Below are positions 13,166 to 24,135 of a stretch of 64,000 nt of DNA, piece after piece. The notes beneath the pieces are model-generated. The model ran no database searches, had not been told where the DNA came from, and worked only from the letters and a program-made list of their open reading frames with translations. The position numbers and the translations under genes are program-made. Position 1 is the first letter of the stretch. Each line of letters begins with the position of its first letter. Source of the DNA: Motacilla alba alba (Eukaryota; Chordata; Aves; Passeriformes; Motacillidae); the NCBI RefSeq assembly GCF_015832195.1, contig NC_052018.1:55861666-55925665 (forward strand). Reading direction: 5' to 3'.

Positions 13166-13190
13166 CCTTTTAATTTAGGAAATTAAAAGG
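13166..13190. repeat. Perfect 11-bp inverted repeat with 3-nt loop
   Basis: CCTTTTAATTT at 13166-13176 and its exact reverse complement at 13180-13190 flank AGG. The AT-rich arms contain TTAATT homeodomain-type cores. It may be a chance hairpin or a palindromic factor site. Confidence 0.85.
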
Positions 13191-14522
13191 ATATTTTATC
13201 TTTTTCAAGATACTTTATTTTATCAAGTATATTTTATTTATTTCACATGAGACTTTCTGTGATAAGCATACAGACAACCAGAAGGATGTTTTCTTAGGTA
13301 GGAAATTACTGAATATTAGGTAGTGCCTGTTTGTTACTGACCATTCATTTCCCCTGTTCCTTCAAAGAAATGGGTTTCATGGGAAACAAATAACATGAAA
13401 TAATCTAATTTAATGAGATTGCAGTGCATATGCACTAGAGTCTTGTACTGATTCTAAAGCAATTTTCTCATTACCTGCCTTGCCTAATCTTTCACAGTGT
13501 CTTGAACGTGCTTTATTCCTCAGATGTTCTGTAGGAATGGTGCAAACCCAAAGTGGGACTTGCCTGAGAGTCTGTGAGAGTTTGGGCTCTGGAGCCCATC
13601 CTCACTTATTGGTTCACATCCTGCATTGTATCTGTAGCAGCTATCAGCACTAAGTACTAGTACTATCACAGATTTCTGAAGTGGAGCACTAGAAAATGAG
13701 AAATGGCTCTATTTGTAACCACTGCTCTCGTAACATTTTGACTCCCAACCTGTGGCTGTGACAGAGATGAGTTCTTTGTGGCAGAATAAATTGTGTAAAC
13801 CACAGCAGCATCCTTCTGCTAGGCTTATTACCAACACATTTCAAAATGCATAAAACAGTATAGCATATTTGCCTGGGAACATGAAATTTCTGAGCTGTAT
13901 TGCCAGAGCATCACATGATACAAGCTCAGAAGAACTAGGGAGAATCATGTGATATAATCTCAGTAGAAGTAGGTATTCTTTAGGTAAAACAGAATAAAAA
14001 GAATGTGCCCAAGATGATTATAATGTGAAAAAAGATGTGGTAGAAACTGAGGAAAACGCTCCCCCTGCCCCTGAATTTCATTTCAGAAGACTAATTCCAA
14101 GTCTTCTTGGAAGAGAGCTGAAGAGAGGACTTTTCTTCCCAAGTTTTTATGTTGAAGTGAAATGGTGGAGGTTTTTGTCTGATGGCCAATCCCTTCCAGA
14201 TGATGGATTCTTCTTGGAGATCTACATGCCTGTCTGGCCAGCTGGAGGGCCTGAAGCAGCCTCTGAAATACTCTTGGGAAACTTCAAGTGTTTTAAGGCT
14301 GGTTTTTACCTGTGGGTCCCCAAGATTCACATTCTATCTTGAGCATATGGAAGTTGCAGCCCAGGATCATAGCAGACATCCCACAGAAAATGAATTTGCA
14401 TTACATTTTCAGTCATTTATAAAGCAGTGTGCAGCAGATCCTCAAGTAGTTTATTTTCTTTAACTTCGGTGTGTATCTCTGGAAGGAAACACATGTTTCT
14501 CCTCTTGGTCAAGTCCTGGAAG

Positions 14523-14708
14523 TTGCAGTTTAAATTTGATGAAGTGTTTTATTCCCCCAGATAAAAACAAATAAATAAAAAATTAGATTTAAATGCATTT
14601 GTTGATGAGGAAAGTCAGGAATCCTCCTAATTAAGACATTTCTTAGAAAGGTAAAATTTTTATCTGGGAGCATAAAACACTTCATCAGTTTTAAAGCCAC
14701 ATCTGCAA
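14523..14708. mobile_element. MITE-like element with long terminal inverted repeats (186 bp)
   Basis: The 31-nt arm at 14537-14567 (starting TGATGAAGTGTTTTAT) and the arm at 14657-14687 are reverse complements at about 29 of 31 positions. The pairing can be extended outward, with a small indel, to TTGCAG at 14523 and CTGCAA at 14708. The central 89 bp is AT-rich and unpaired, with no coding capacity. This architecture fits a non-autonomous DNA transposon (MITE) or an inverted duplication. A clear target-site duplication is not visible outside TTGCAG/CTGCAA, so the ends and family are unknown. No second copy was noticed in the window. Confidence 0.55.
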
Positions 14709-15423
14709 GGAGTGGGTAAAGAGGAGAAACAGGCATTTTTCTTCATTCTGGCTTGTCTGTGAGTTTAAGACTTTTAACAACAGTTTTAAAAATATTTAAA
14801 CCCAGTTAGAAACACTTGCAATATAGTAGGGATAAAAGTGCCCTCCCTCCCTCTGTTTTTAATCTGGTTCTCTTGATGGAATAAACTACAAGGTTGAATT
14901 GGTAACTGGATTATTGCCTCATAAAACAGCACGAGGTTACTATTATCCTTTAATTTTATTTCTTTATTAGGGAGTAATGTTGGTCTTATTTAAATCACTG
15001 ACTTCTCTAATGGTTTTTCTCCCCTTTTACAAATTTATAAAACTAAACCCTAAAGGATTTGGTCTAAGTGCAATTGGCATAACTGCCATTATAAAAATCT
15101 TTGTGTTAGCAGTTGGTTATAATCAGCCGCTTTAACTGGGCTCAGAGTGAAGCAGAATTTAGCTGTTGATAGGTAGAATAATACTGATAAAATATTATTT
15201 CTGAATTTTATTTCCAAAAGCTCCATTTCCAGTAAGAACTTCTGAATTTTGAGGCAGTGTAAAGATGAACAGCAGTGCCCTGGAAACTTACAATTTAGCA
15301 CGTTTGTGCAAATGATATATTAAACATATTTTGTACTTCTACAAAGATTTAAAGAAGCTTGTCTTTGTCTTGCAATTCAGTAAAGTAACTTTGAAAATTC
15401 ATGAAAGCTAGTCTCTTTTAGGA

Positions 15424-15478
15424 GGCGACTAATACAAGTGGCATATTTAATTTATAAATATTAATTGTATTAGTCACC
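15424..15478. repeat. Hairpin: 14-bp inverted repeat, 27-nt loop
   Basis: GGCGACTAATACAA at 15424-15437 pairs with TTGTATTAGTCACC at 15465-15478, with one G-T wobble. The loop is itself AT-rich and partly self-complementary. This could be a small MITE remnant, an RNA hairpin or a structured regulatory element. No pre-miRNA-like extended stem is present outside the 14 bp. Confidence 0.7.
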
Positions 15479-17287
15479 TTAATTCCAGTGAATACAGATA
15501 CCTGAATTTTGGGACACAACACATACTGTGGGTGAATCATTGGCAGTTCTTAGTCGTAAAACTAAGAGCTGCTTTCTCTTAAAATATATTGTTCATGGCA
15601 GGCTCCTCTCTGAAAATTGCTTATAGTGGGTATTTTTTAAGAATTCCTCTTTTAGCTTCATTGAACAAAGACTGGAGAAGATATTTACAAATACAGGAGT
15701 GTGGGCTCCACATTGACCAAAAAATCATGGGAAGTGATTACAGTTTTGGTGAAGGCATTGTGGGGGAAGACATTGATGTCTTGGATCCCTCTGAAATTGA
15801 GAGGAGACTAAAACCATTTTGAAAAGCAAGAATTATTTTCAGCTGTATGATATGGTGAAATACATGCAACTTGATTTTCTTGAAATTTGTCTTTTCCTTA
15901 TGGAACATCATGGCAAAAATTAGTGAAATGTGAATGAAAATAATTTTGAAACTTAGGCAAGAGGAAAGGAAGATAGGAGGGTGTCATTTGGTGTGAGGAA
16001 AAATCCAGATGAAATTTGAAAGCAAAGTAGACTGGGGCTGTGCATTTGTGTGTGTTCTAGAGAACATCCAGTACAAAACAAAATGAATTTTTGGGAGTTA
16101 CATTTTGGGGAGTAAGTGGAGGTATGGGAAGTGGCACTTGAGATTAAGAGAGGAGGCATTCACAGGGCAATGCAGGGCAGTGGGTGAGAATATGTGGGTG
16201 CCATGGCTTGTTCAACATAGGTTCCATGCCTCTGGTTCCTTTCAAATACTCTGCAAATGCCAATGAAGTTGTACATTTTTTAACCTTTAGTTATTTACTA
16301 GTGCTTGCTGGTCAGAATTTAAAACAGAGATCCATAATATGTTTATTTTATTGAGCATAATCCCAGGAAATTCCGTGTGATGCGTTCTTGATAAACAAAT
16401 CTAGGTAATATAAGCAAATCCAGGGTGTTTGGGTTCCTTATCATATATGCTTACATTTTTTTAAATGTAACATTAGCTTTGATTAATAATATGATTATTG
16501 CATATATGAAATATCCCTGTCACTTTTTTTTTTTAGTTCTAAATTATGCAAATTTGCTTAACTCCAAAATGGATCTTTTCTGGGTATGGAGATTGTAAAA
16601 TAATAGTGTGGCTTTATAGCTAGGGTTACCATGCTCATTCACAGGCAGAATTTCTGGAAAATAGAAAATTCCTATTGAAGATCTCCATATTTGATGAGAA
16701 TAATTCACCCTATTGGAGAAGGTATAGACACAGGAGATAATTAGGATAATGTCTGTCATTTAGCACTTTGTAGGGAGCCGCTTGTTATAAACCACCTTGT
16801 GTATTTAATTTAATCCTAAAGGAATTTAATGAACCTTAGAGAGGGGACTTCATGCTGATAATTGCATAATAACCTGCTTTTATGCCAGACACTTAATGGC
16901 TAAGAGGTTATCATTAAATGTGTATTAAGCAGTTCTGTTCTCTTACTGTCTTTCTAAGATGCTCTCTCAAGGGTTATCATTTGTTGACTACTTAAACAGT
17001 TGCCTGTATTCAGCATTTTAGCTTCTTTATTGGTTTGTTTTCAGAGCTATTTTTTTCTCTTGAAGGAGTCAAAGAAAAGTCCCTGTTTCTGTTGGTATAT
17101 TTTTGATAGTTCCCAAAATAATACTGAAAGTGTTGAAGCACTTTACATGAAAATAGTCTCCAAATGGGAACTTTGCTTCAGGTTTTAGTGAAACCACAAC
17201 CTCAGTTAGGATGTTTATTGCAGATACGTCTTAGAAGTGAGGACCATAGACTAACATGTCATTTTTTAATCTTCTCTTCTAATGTAG

Positions 17288-17389
17288 ACTACTGAGCTGT
17301 AAATTGAAAGGAAGATAATTTCTGCTTGTGGAGGAAAAGAAAGGTGAATAACCTCAATGGAAGACTCTCAGGATCTAAGTGAGCAGTCA
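17288..17389 (+). other. EYA4: EYA4 exon 2 (contains the start codon)
   Basis: A polypyrimidine-rich tract (about 17262-17283) ends in TGTAG at 17283-17287, a good acceptor. The exon is 102 nt and ends in TCA before GTAAGT at 17390, a strong donor. It holds 69 nt of 5' UTR and 33 nt of coding sequence. The UTR contains an in-frame TGA at 17345-17347, 12 nt before the ATG, so translation cannot come from further upstream. The exon boundaries are read from splice signals and agree with the known EYA4 plan, in which the next coding exon starts with the valine of SVKK. Confidence 0.85.
17357..17389 (+). CDS. EYA4: EYA4 first coding segment, N-terminal 11 codons (partial gene)
   Basis: The segment reads MEDSQDLSEQS and ends in phase 0 at the donor. 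From memory, mammalian EYA4 starts MEDSQDLNEQS followed by VKK, so the match is 10 of 11, with Ser for Asn at residue 8. EYA proteins are nuclear transcriptional co-activators that bind SIX homeoproteins through a C-terminal EYA domain. That domain is also a haloacid-dehalogenase-type protein tyrosine phosphatase. EYA4 acts in inner ear, muscle, heart and eye development, and human mutations cause DFNA10 deafness and cardiomyopathy. None of the catalytic domain lies in this window; only the extreme N-terminus does. The ATG has G at +4 but T at -3, a moderate Kozak context. An unrelated gene with the same 11 residues at a spliced start exon is unlikely. Confidence 0.82.
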
Positions 17390-20258
17390 GTAAGTACAAA
17401 TGTTGCTAAATTGACTGGAATAAATTGAACTCTGTTCAACCAAGTTGTGTGAAAGGATTTTACTTTGGATTTGAAAATTATGGTAAGATCTGGAGAAATC
17501 TTCCAAGCTTCTAGTTTTAAACCTTTTAGTTTGTACATTAAATGAATGATTTTAATCTTTTTTCCCTGTTGAAGGAAACAAGATCTTTGTTACGTAAGAT
17601 TTTGCTGAACTACAATTGTTGGAGGGATATAATTAAGCTACATTGGAAGAATAAAATGTTAGAAACATGCACAATAATTGCATTATAATAATTCAAATAA
17701 TTGCATTAAAATGTATCTCCATAGTGGTCTGTCAGTTTTTCCAAATCAAGGGTTACCAAAAACAGAAGCAAAATATTTCAAATGGTCAGACTGGCTGATG
17801 ACATACAATAATTTTTTCAAGATTCTCTTGGATTTCAAGGGGATTGTGAGAATTGGCAGTCTATACCCCTGTCCCATGTCGGAGACAGATTCTTCTTTTC
17901 ACTGATGACATTTCTGGAAAAATGGGGTGGACATTTCATTTTTCCTTTCTTATTTTTCCTTGCCTTTAAGGATATCATCTTAAGATCTCCTCACCACCAG
18001 ACTGCAGTTCTAAGGAGACAGCAGGCTCTGAGCAAATTCAAAACTATCTGGGCTTGCCATCCAATGTATTGGGCTTTTTAGCATCTTAATTTTCTGCTGT
18101 TTCTTACTGCTCACAACAGGGACACATTTTGCCAGTACCATGATCCCTACGATTCTCAGCTGGTACTTAGTGTACTAAAGATGAACAAAGGAATTTCGTA
18201 CTTCTGTTTCTGACATTCTGAAGGAGGTTATCCGTGCAATAAATTAGCTTGAATATATATATATTTTTGGTTTTTAGAAACTTTTATGGGTAACACAAGT
18301 GCAAGGAAGTGGGAAGAGTTTCAGTGTTTCTAAGATGTCAGTAACTTTCTTTAATAAGGAGTACTTTGCTCCTGGCTGGGTAGGTCCTATCTGAGACTTT
18401 ATCTTGGACTAGAGTTTTATTACTGATTTTAAATGGTACAGGACTGGAAAGTCTTAATAGTGTCTTAAGTCCCCATGGTGGCACTACTTGGGACAGCTGC
18501 ACATATTTGTGTATTTAAAGTGTTCCCAAGCAAAACTTTAGAGCCTGTAAAAGCTACACGGCTTCATAATTTAATAAAGTTTTATAAAGGTCATAAAAGA
18601 TTAGGCAGAAGTTCATCTCTTGCAGTCTGTGGAACACTTTTTCTGTGGAGTATTCATGGTGTGGTTATTAATAGGAGGTAGATGACCCAGTTTAGCTTAC
18701 TGCAAAAACATCTTTCCATAGTAGTTAAAATGTTTTTGTAACACTGGATGCCTGATAAATACATATTTTAGAAGCAATTTTACTACCCCATCATGGTATA
18801 ATCTCTCTAGTATTTCTCGTAATTCCTACCTAGCTTTATGCTACATGTGAAAATGGTCTGCAGATTACCAGTTGAGGTAAACTCTGTGCTGTGTTGATAG
18901 GAAGGTAGGATTTGCTGTCGTTATGCTAGTGTTACAGAAAGTCATGATTCAAGACAAGTTTATTCTTCCTAGTCTTCACTAACAGTGTCAGAACTTGAAG
19001 GTAATGGGTGGGAGAGCCATTTTATCACTCCCTGTGTCCAGGTGGGCACTGAGACTGAAATCTCACCTAGAGCTTGGGCACAGTCCTGGGAATTGTATGA
19101 AGCCTGCCTGCCTAGAGCAGGCACTAAACCTTCATTTCCCAACTTCAAAAGCCATTTCACTGTTCATCATGGGTAAACTCCTCTCTTAGCCGATTTTCAA
19201 AAAACAGAACAGTGTCTCTGGCTTAGTTCCTTAAAAGCCACAGGGCATGTCTGTGGGCTAGAGATCCCAGGAAGCAGGAGGCTTTAGTGGTTTAAACTCT
19301 AAGAAGGTATCAGATGTATCTGCTTGAAGTGCAGCTGTGCTGTTTTGTACTGATTAATGCATTTTATACTGGTTAGCTCTGGGCAGTTTCTGCCCATCAG
19401 GAAGGATTTCTAATTCTTGATGTGTTCAGGGAGCATAAGTACTTCATTCCAGCCTCAAAATTTCTTTTGGGAGCTAAATGGATAACATTTAGATCATGAC
19501 AATTCATGGAGCATAAGGGTCTAGCCTCTGTTGCCCGTGTATTAGATTGTGTGAATAAGAATGAGTGCAAGACCTGTGCTCAAACTTGTGCTGATACCTT
19601 GGCTTCAAATAGTCTAGTCCTTGGCTCCTTTAAAGGCTGCCTTTCTCTGCAGCTGAGATAGGTTAGAAAGTGCTTGCTTTTGCATGGTGTGTTTGATGGA
19701 CAGTTGAGTTTTCTGAAGAGAAAGATGCCTTTATTGGATTAATTTTCCAGGGAATTCTGTTAAAGAATCTTTCATCCTTGGGAAAAGAAGCCAGGCACAG
19801 TTCCTTGGTATAGTGAACAAGAATAATTTTCAGGTTTTTATTTAAAGAAAGGAAATTATTCAGACTTTTGAGGGTAGATTATCCTCCTGGAGTATGATAA
19901 GCTTTTATTCTGACAGTAGTGTAGCTTTTATTCTGACGGTCTTCTCTGCAAGTTTTAGATCACTGTTATTATTTTGACTCAAAAAAATACACCAATAAGA
20001 AATGGCTGGTTCTGTGATTCCTATCCTGAAATTATATCAGTTAGGTTAAATTTATATGATCACACCTGAGAGCAATTTCACAGCATCCCTGTTGCCACAT
20101 GAGAAATAAATTCTTCCCCTTTTGTCTCAGTGCAATGACTCCATGACCACACACTGCTTCAGAAATCTATGCTCCCCTGTTCTCAGAGCCTCTGAAGAAT
20201 TGTGTTTGACTGAATTGAGCAGCTGCTGTTTTCTGAGATGCCAGCTTGATTAGATGTA

Positions 20259-20262
<4 letters not shown>

Positions 20263-20297
<35 letters not shown>
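20263..20297. repeat. (AT)n microsatellite, about 17 units
   Basis: Uninterrupted alternating AT tract followed by a short ACATACACA tail. It is likely length-polymorphic. Confidence 0.95.
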
Positions 20298-20301
<4 letters not shown>

Positions 20302-23300
20302 CACATTATGTCAGTAATTTATTTGTTTTTCCTATTTTTGACCAGAGGTCAGTCTACTTGCCTAATTGTTGTGCTGTAGAGCCTCTATATTGGGAAACCT
20401 CTTGTGCCCCCTCTGCTGTGCCTTCTCCTTTTTGGCAGAGGTGGGGGAATCAAGTCTTAATCAAGGTCATTCAGCGAGAAAATGAGTCAGAATCAGAATA
20501 GAGTTTATTATCCTTTGGCTTTCCTGTCTCTACTCACAAGTGAATAGGTGAATAGCTCTATTTTGAAGACCAGCAGGAAAATGACACAATTTCCTAGCTG
20601 ATGCAGAGGTGAGCTGGGATCCATCAGGTGCAGCTGGGACCCAGTGGATCCTTGCAGCTGGCATGGAGCAGTCTGGGATGAGGCCTATCATGCTACTGTA
20701 CTTCCTAGGGTGTGTGTGTGTGCAAAAAAGCTCACAACTCTCTTTTTCTTTCCAATTCAGATGCAGAATATATCTGTACATCCATGCATGGGATTTTCTT
20801 CTAATTTATGGGAAGGCTCAGTTAATAGTATTCTGAGTCAAAAAGAGGAAAATAGTAAGACAGGTATTGCACAGATAGAAGAAAATAGCCAAATGGTCCT
20901 TTTCATGTTCTGGTGTGAGGTTTGTCACCAGGTGTAGGCTACTACTTACCTAGTGAAAGAATACTTAAACTCACATCAATTGGTCTTACATGGACAGATG
21001 GAGCTATGCTATAAGTTCTATTGTTTTGAAATGGAAGAGAAGGAAATTTTACAGATCTTGTATTTATGAAGAATCTAGCAGTAGGTAGACAAAAGTTTTC
21101 AAGATTGGTCTTGTAGATGATAAATAAAACTATAATTTTTTAGCACCTAAATAGTCATCTGCTGTGCTTCGGTATAGCAGACACACTTAGAATTTTAGAA
21201 CTACAGGTTCACACTCTTTATTTTGTCTCTTTTAGTCATCACTTTCTGTTCAGTCTGTATTAGTAGAAGAAGAGCAATTTGGCTGCTAACTTGCTAGTTT
21301 AGGGTTTCAAAGGGCCTTATTAGAAACTGGTGTAATTTCATCCCCTGGCCCTTTTATATAACAGCCTGCATATTTAGTTTACTTCATTTTAACCTAGAAT
21401 TAAACAATAGATTGCAGTGCTGTAGGACAGGACACTAGCAGATGTGAAGCTAAGCCTGAATGAACAGGTTTTTATTTTTGTGACATTTGGACAATCCTCC
21501 CCCTTGTGCCCTGGGTAAGTTATTTGTTTTTTATCAGATTGTACAGACTGTTATATCTGTTATACAGACTGTTACTTGCATTTATGGCCCACTTGCAGAT
21601 GGACGATCTTTGGCAACCTTTTTTGGACAGTGTTGTTTCCCTGTTTTTGTTTTGTTTTAATGTGTGAAGCTGTCAGATGTGATCCCTTTGCAGATCAGTT
21701 TTCAGCTGCAGCTACTTCTCTGTTGCACGAACCCTGTACCTGCAGCATTTAATCTTCCCCACATCTGGGGTGGGCAGCTCCACTTTGGCTGGAGCTCATT
21801 GCAAAGAAATAAAAATTAGTTTTAACTCTTTATCTGAATTTTAAAATTCTTTGTTTCACTGTTCTGCATTGCAGCATAGCATGTTGTGGTTCTTATCTCT
21901 GTTATATCAGTGTTAGTAGGACTTGGAATATTACAGGCAATTCATCTTCTCAGGTTAGTGATGTTGCTTGAAAGAGATATGTGGAAGTTATGTTGTCTAG
22001 CTTCTGGTCATGAAAGGCTGGCGTTATGCACAAATACTTCAGTTATGAAAGCCAGGAACATTTAAGATAGGTAAGTGAAGAATTTACAGATGTAGTAAGA
22101 AAAAAATTAGTTTTATTAATGAGCGATTGTTTGCTTTTAATTAAAATCAGTCATTGAAAAAAAAGTCATAACTTCCACTCAGCTGTAATACAAAGTAATA
22201 GAATACCAGGCTGTCTTTTTGAAGGTTTATTTCAGAGTATTTTTGAGTTGCTTAGGTATTTTACTACCTCCTTTCTACAGTAGACACAGTAACTGGCACA
22301 GAGAGGTGGTTTGCCATAGAGGATCCAAAATTGTCACCCATATTGAATTACAGCAGATAAATAATAAAATGTAATACCATAATTCTTTGTCTCTCATCTA
22401 ATAGGAATTTGAGGTAGAAACATCAATGTTGTTCTCTCTCAGCTGTAACACCTTTACATATGACATAACAACTTCTATGAACACACACTTTTTTTTGCTC
22501 TTTCCTTTATGCTCTACCACTTCAGCATTCTGTCATTTCTATACAATTATCCACCACTGATAAATTTGAAGGCACTTTTTTTAAACTACATAGTAGTTTT
22601 ATATATATTTTATTTCTGTCATTTACCAAATGGGACAGACCAAATGAGACAGCACTCAGAAGTAATTAATGCATTTTGACATGCAGAATAAACTGAGTAG
22701 ACTTGTGTGTCCTGTGAATTGCATATCATTGGAGAAATAGTTTGGCATGAAAGATAGAAGTGTTCACTGTTGACATACGTGTAATAGAAATGTGTATTTT
22801 ATCTAAATTGATTAAAATTCTAATTTGAAAGCATGTTTCTTTAAAAGCTAAGTAAGCAATCTCTTAAAAATGTATCCAAGAGAATTCTACAGAATAATAT
22901 CCATGGCTTGTAAACTTGCAAGATGGGATGAGTAGAGGGGTTGGCAAACAGAAATGCTCCTGTCATTGTCACTGTCATGTTTCCTCCGGTTCAGCTCTCT
23001 TCCTGTCTCCTGGAAGATGCTACCATGTCAGTATCAGAGGTTTAAATGGAAAGACACTGTATGGGCTTTATTTAATAACAAGGAAAACCAATAAAAGAAA
23101 ATGTTCTGCTGTCACACGCTGTCCTTGGACTGCTGACAAGGACTGACACATAGCTACTATATGGTTTGTTATGGCTGGTCTCTCTGGCTCCAGAGAGGCC
23201 CCAGACTAGAATTTTAGGGATAGAACTACTTGAGAAAACGTGAAATTCTCTATTACTAGTGATGTTACAGCCCTGATGTGATATGGATATCAGAGGTGAC

Positions 23301-24075
23301 TTCTATTGCATTGTAACAGATGACATCACTAGAAAAAATAAGGGCAAAAATTTGCAGGTGGAAAAAAATTGTCAAGGCCTGAAAACAGGGCCAGCTTAGA
23401 GTTTTGAATCTTCTACAAGGACCTGTTCACCTAAAAGAAGGTTTGTATCTGTGCATGCATGCATAAGATTTGGAACATATAAGTCAGTCTAATAAAAGTA
23501 TTATCTCTATCTATAAATGGTGCTTTTTTTAGAATAAATCAGAATCTGACAGACACATTCCATGCTCTGCAGATGAATTTTGCTTGTAGGATATGATACT
23601 TGTTCAAGCATTTAAAATACTACATTTATAAATGCTATACTTCTAATTGATTTTAATGTTGAATTTTAACTTAGAATTATTCACAAAATTTCCAAAATCT
23701 TCACATTTGACATATTTGTGAATGCAAAATGGAAATACAAGTTTCCTAAGCACAGGGATTGTACATCAGCTTGGGCTTCTGATTTTGACGGTGTCCAGGT
23801 GAAGTTAAGATGTTCAGAAATACTTTCTTCTTCAGGGTTTTGTAATGAAAGCAAAATATTCAACAACATGACAGTAAATCAATCTTCTCTAGCTTTTTCA
23901 TTTTGCAAGGCTAAATGCCCAGTGACTTCGTGCCTATTAAATAACTAAGTCTACATTTTCACATGACAGGCATGGTTTACACTGAACATACATTAGGCTT
24001 CTACTCATTTGATTATTATAAAAAGTCCAGATGCAGCAGTGTGCTGAAGAATGTGTGGTACTTAGGGGATGTGAT

Positions 24076-24135
24076 TAAGCCCATTTAAATCAGTGGGATT
24101 TTTCATGGGCTTCAAGTTAGGCATGTGCTTAAATA
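24076..24135 (+). repeat. Ancient amniote interspersed-repeat fragment
   Basis: The segment contains AAATCAGTGGGATTTTTCAT and then AGTTAGGCATGTGCTTAAAT. Wording of this kind recurs in bird and reptile genomes as the 3' part of an old retroposon family (sequences of the type 'caatgggattt... aagcacatgcttaa...'). I cannot give the family name with certainty. A second related piece lies at 32755-32812. Confidence 0.45.

Larger units (their letters stand above)
137..17287 (+). other. EYA4: Probable EYA4 intron 1 (about 17.2 kb)
   Basis: The interval runs from the candidate exon 1 donor at 137 to the AG at 17286-17287 before exon 2. After the CpG island it is AT-rich and CpG-poor with no convincing coding exon. 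Stretches 1911-7400, 7870-9850, 10190-13160 and 15830-17280 show only scattered short chance frames, short poly-T or poly-A runs and small local duplications. Exceptions listed separately are a CpG-rich patch (7440-7860), a TPR-like fragment (9858-10184), and inverted repeats at 13166, 14523 and 15424. Its extent depends on the exon 1 call being right. Confidence 0.55.
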
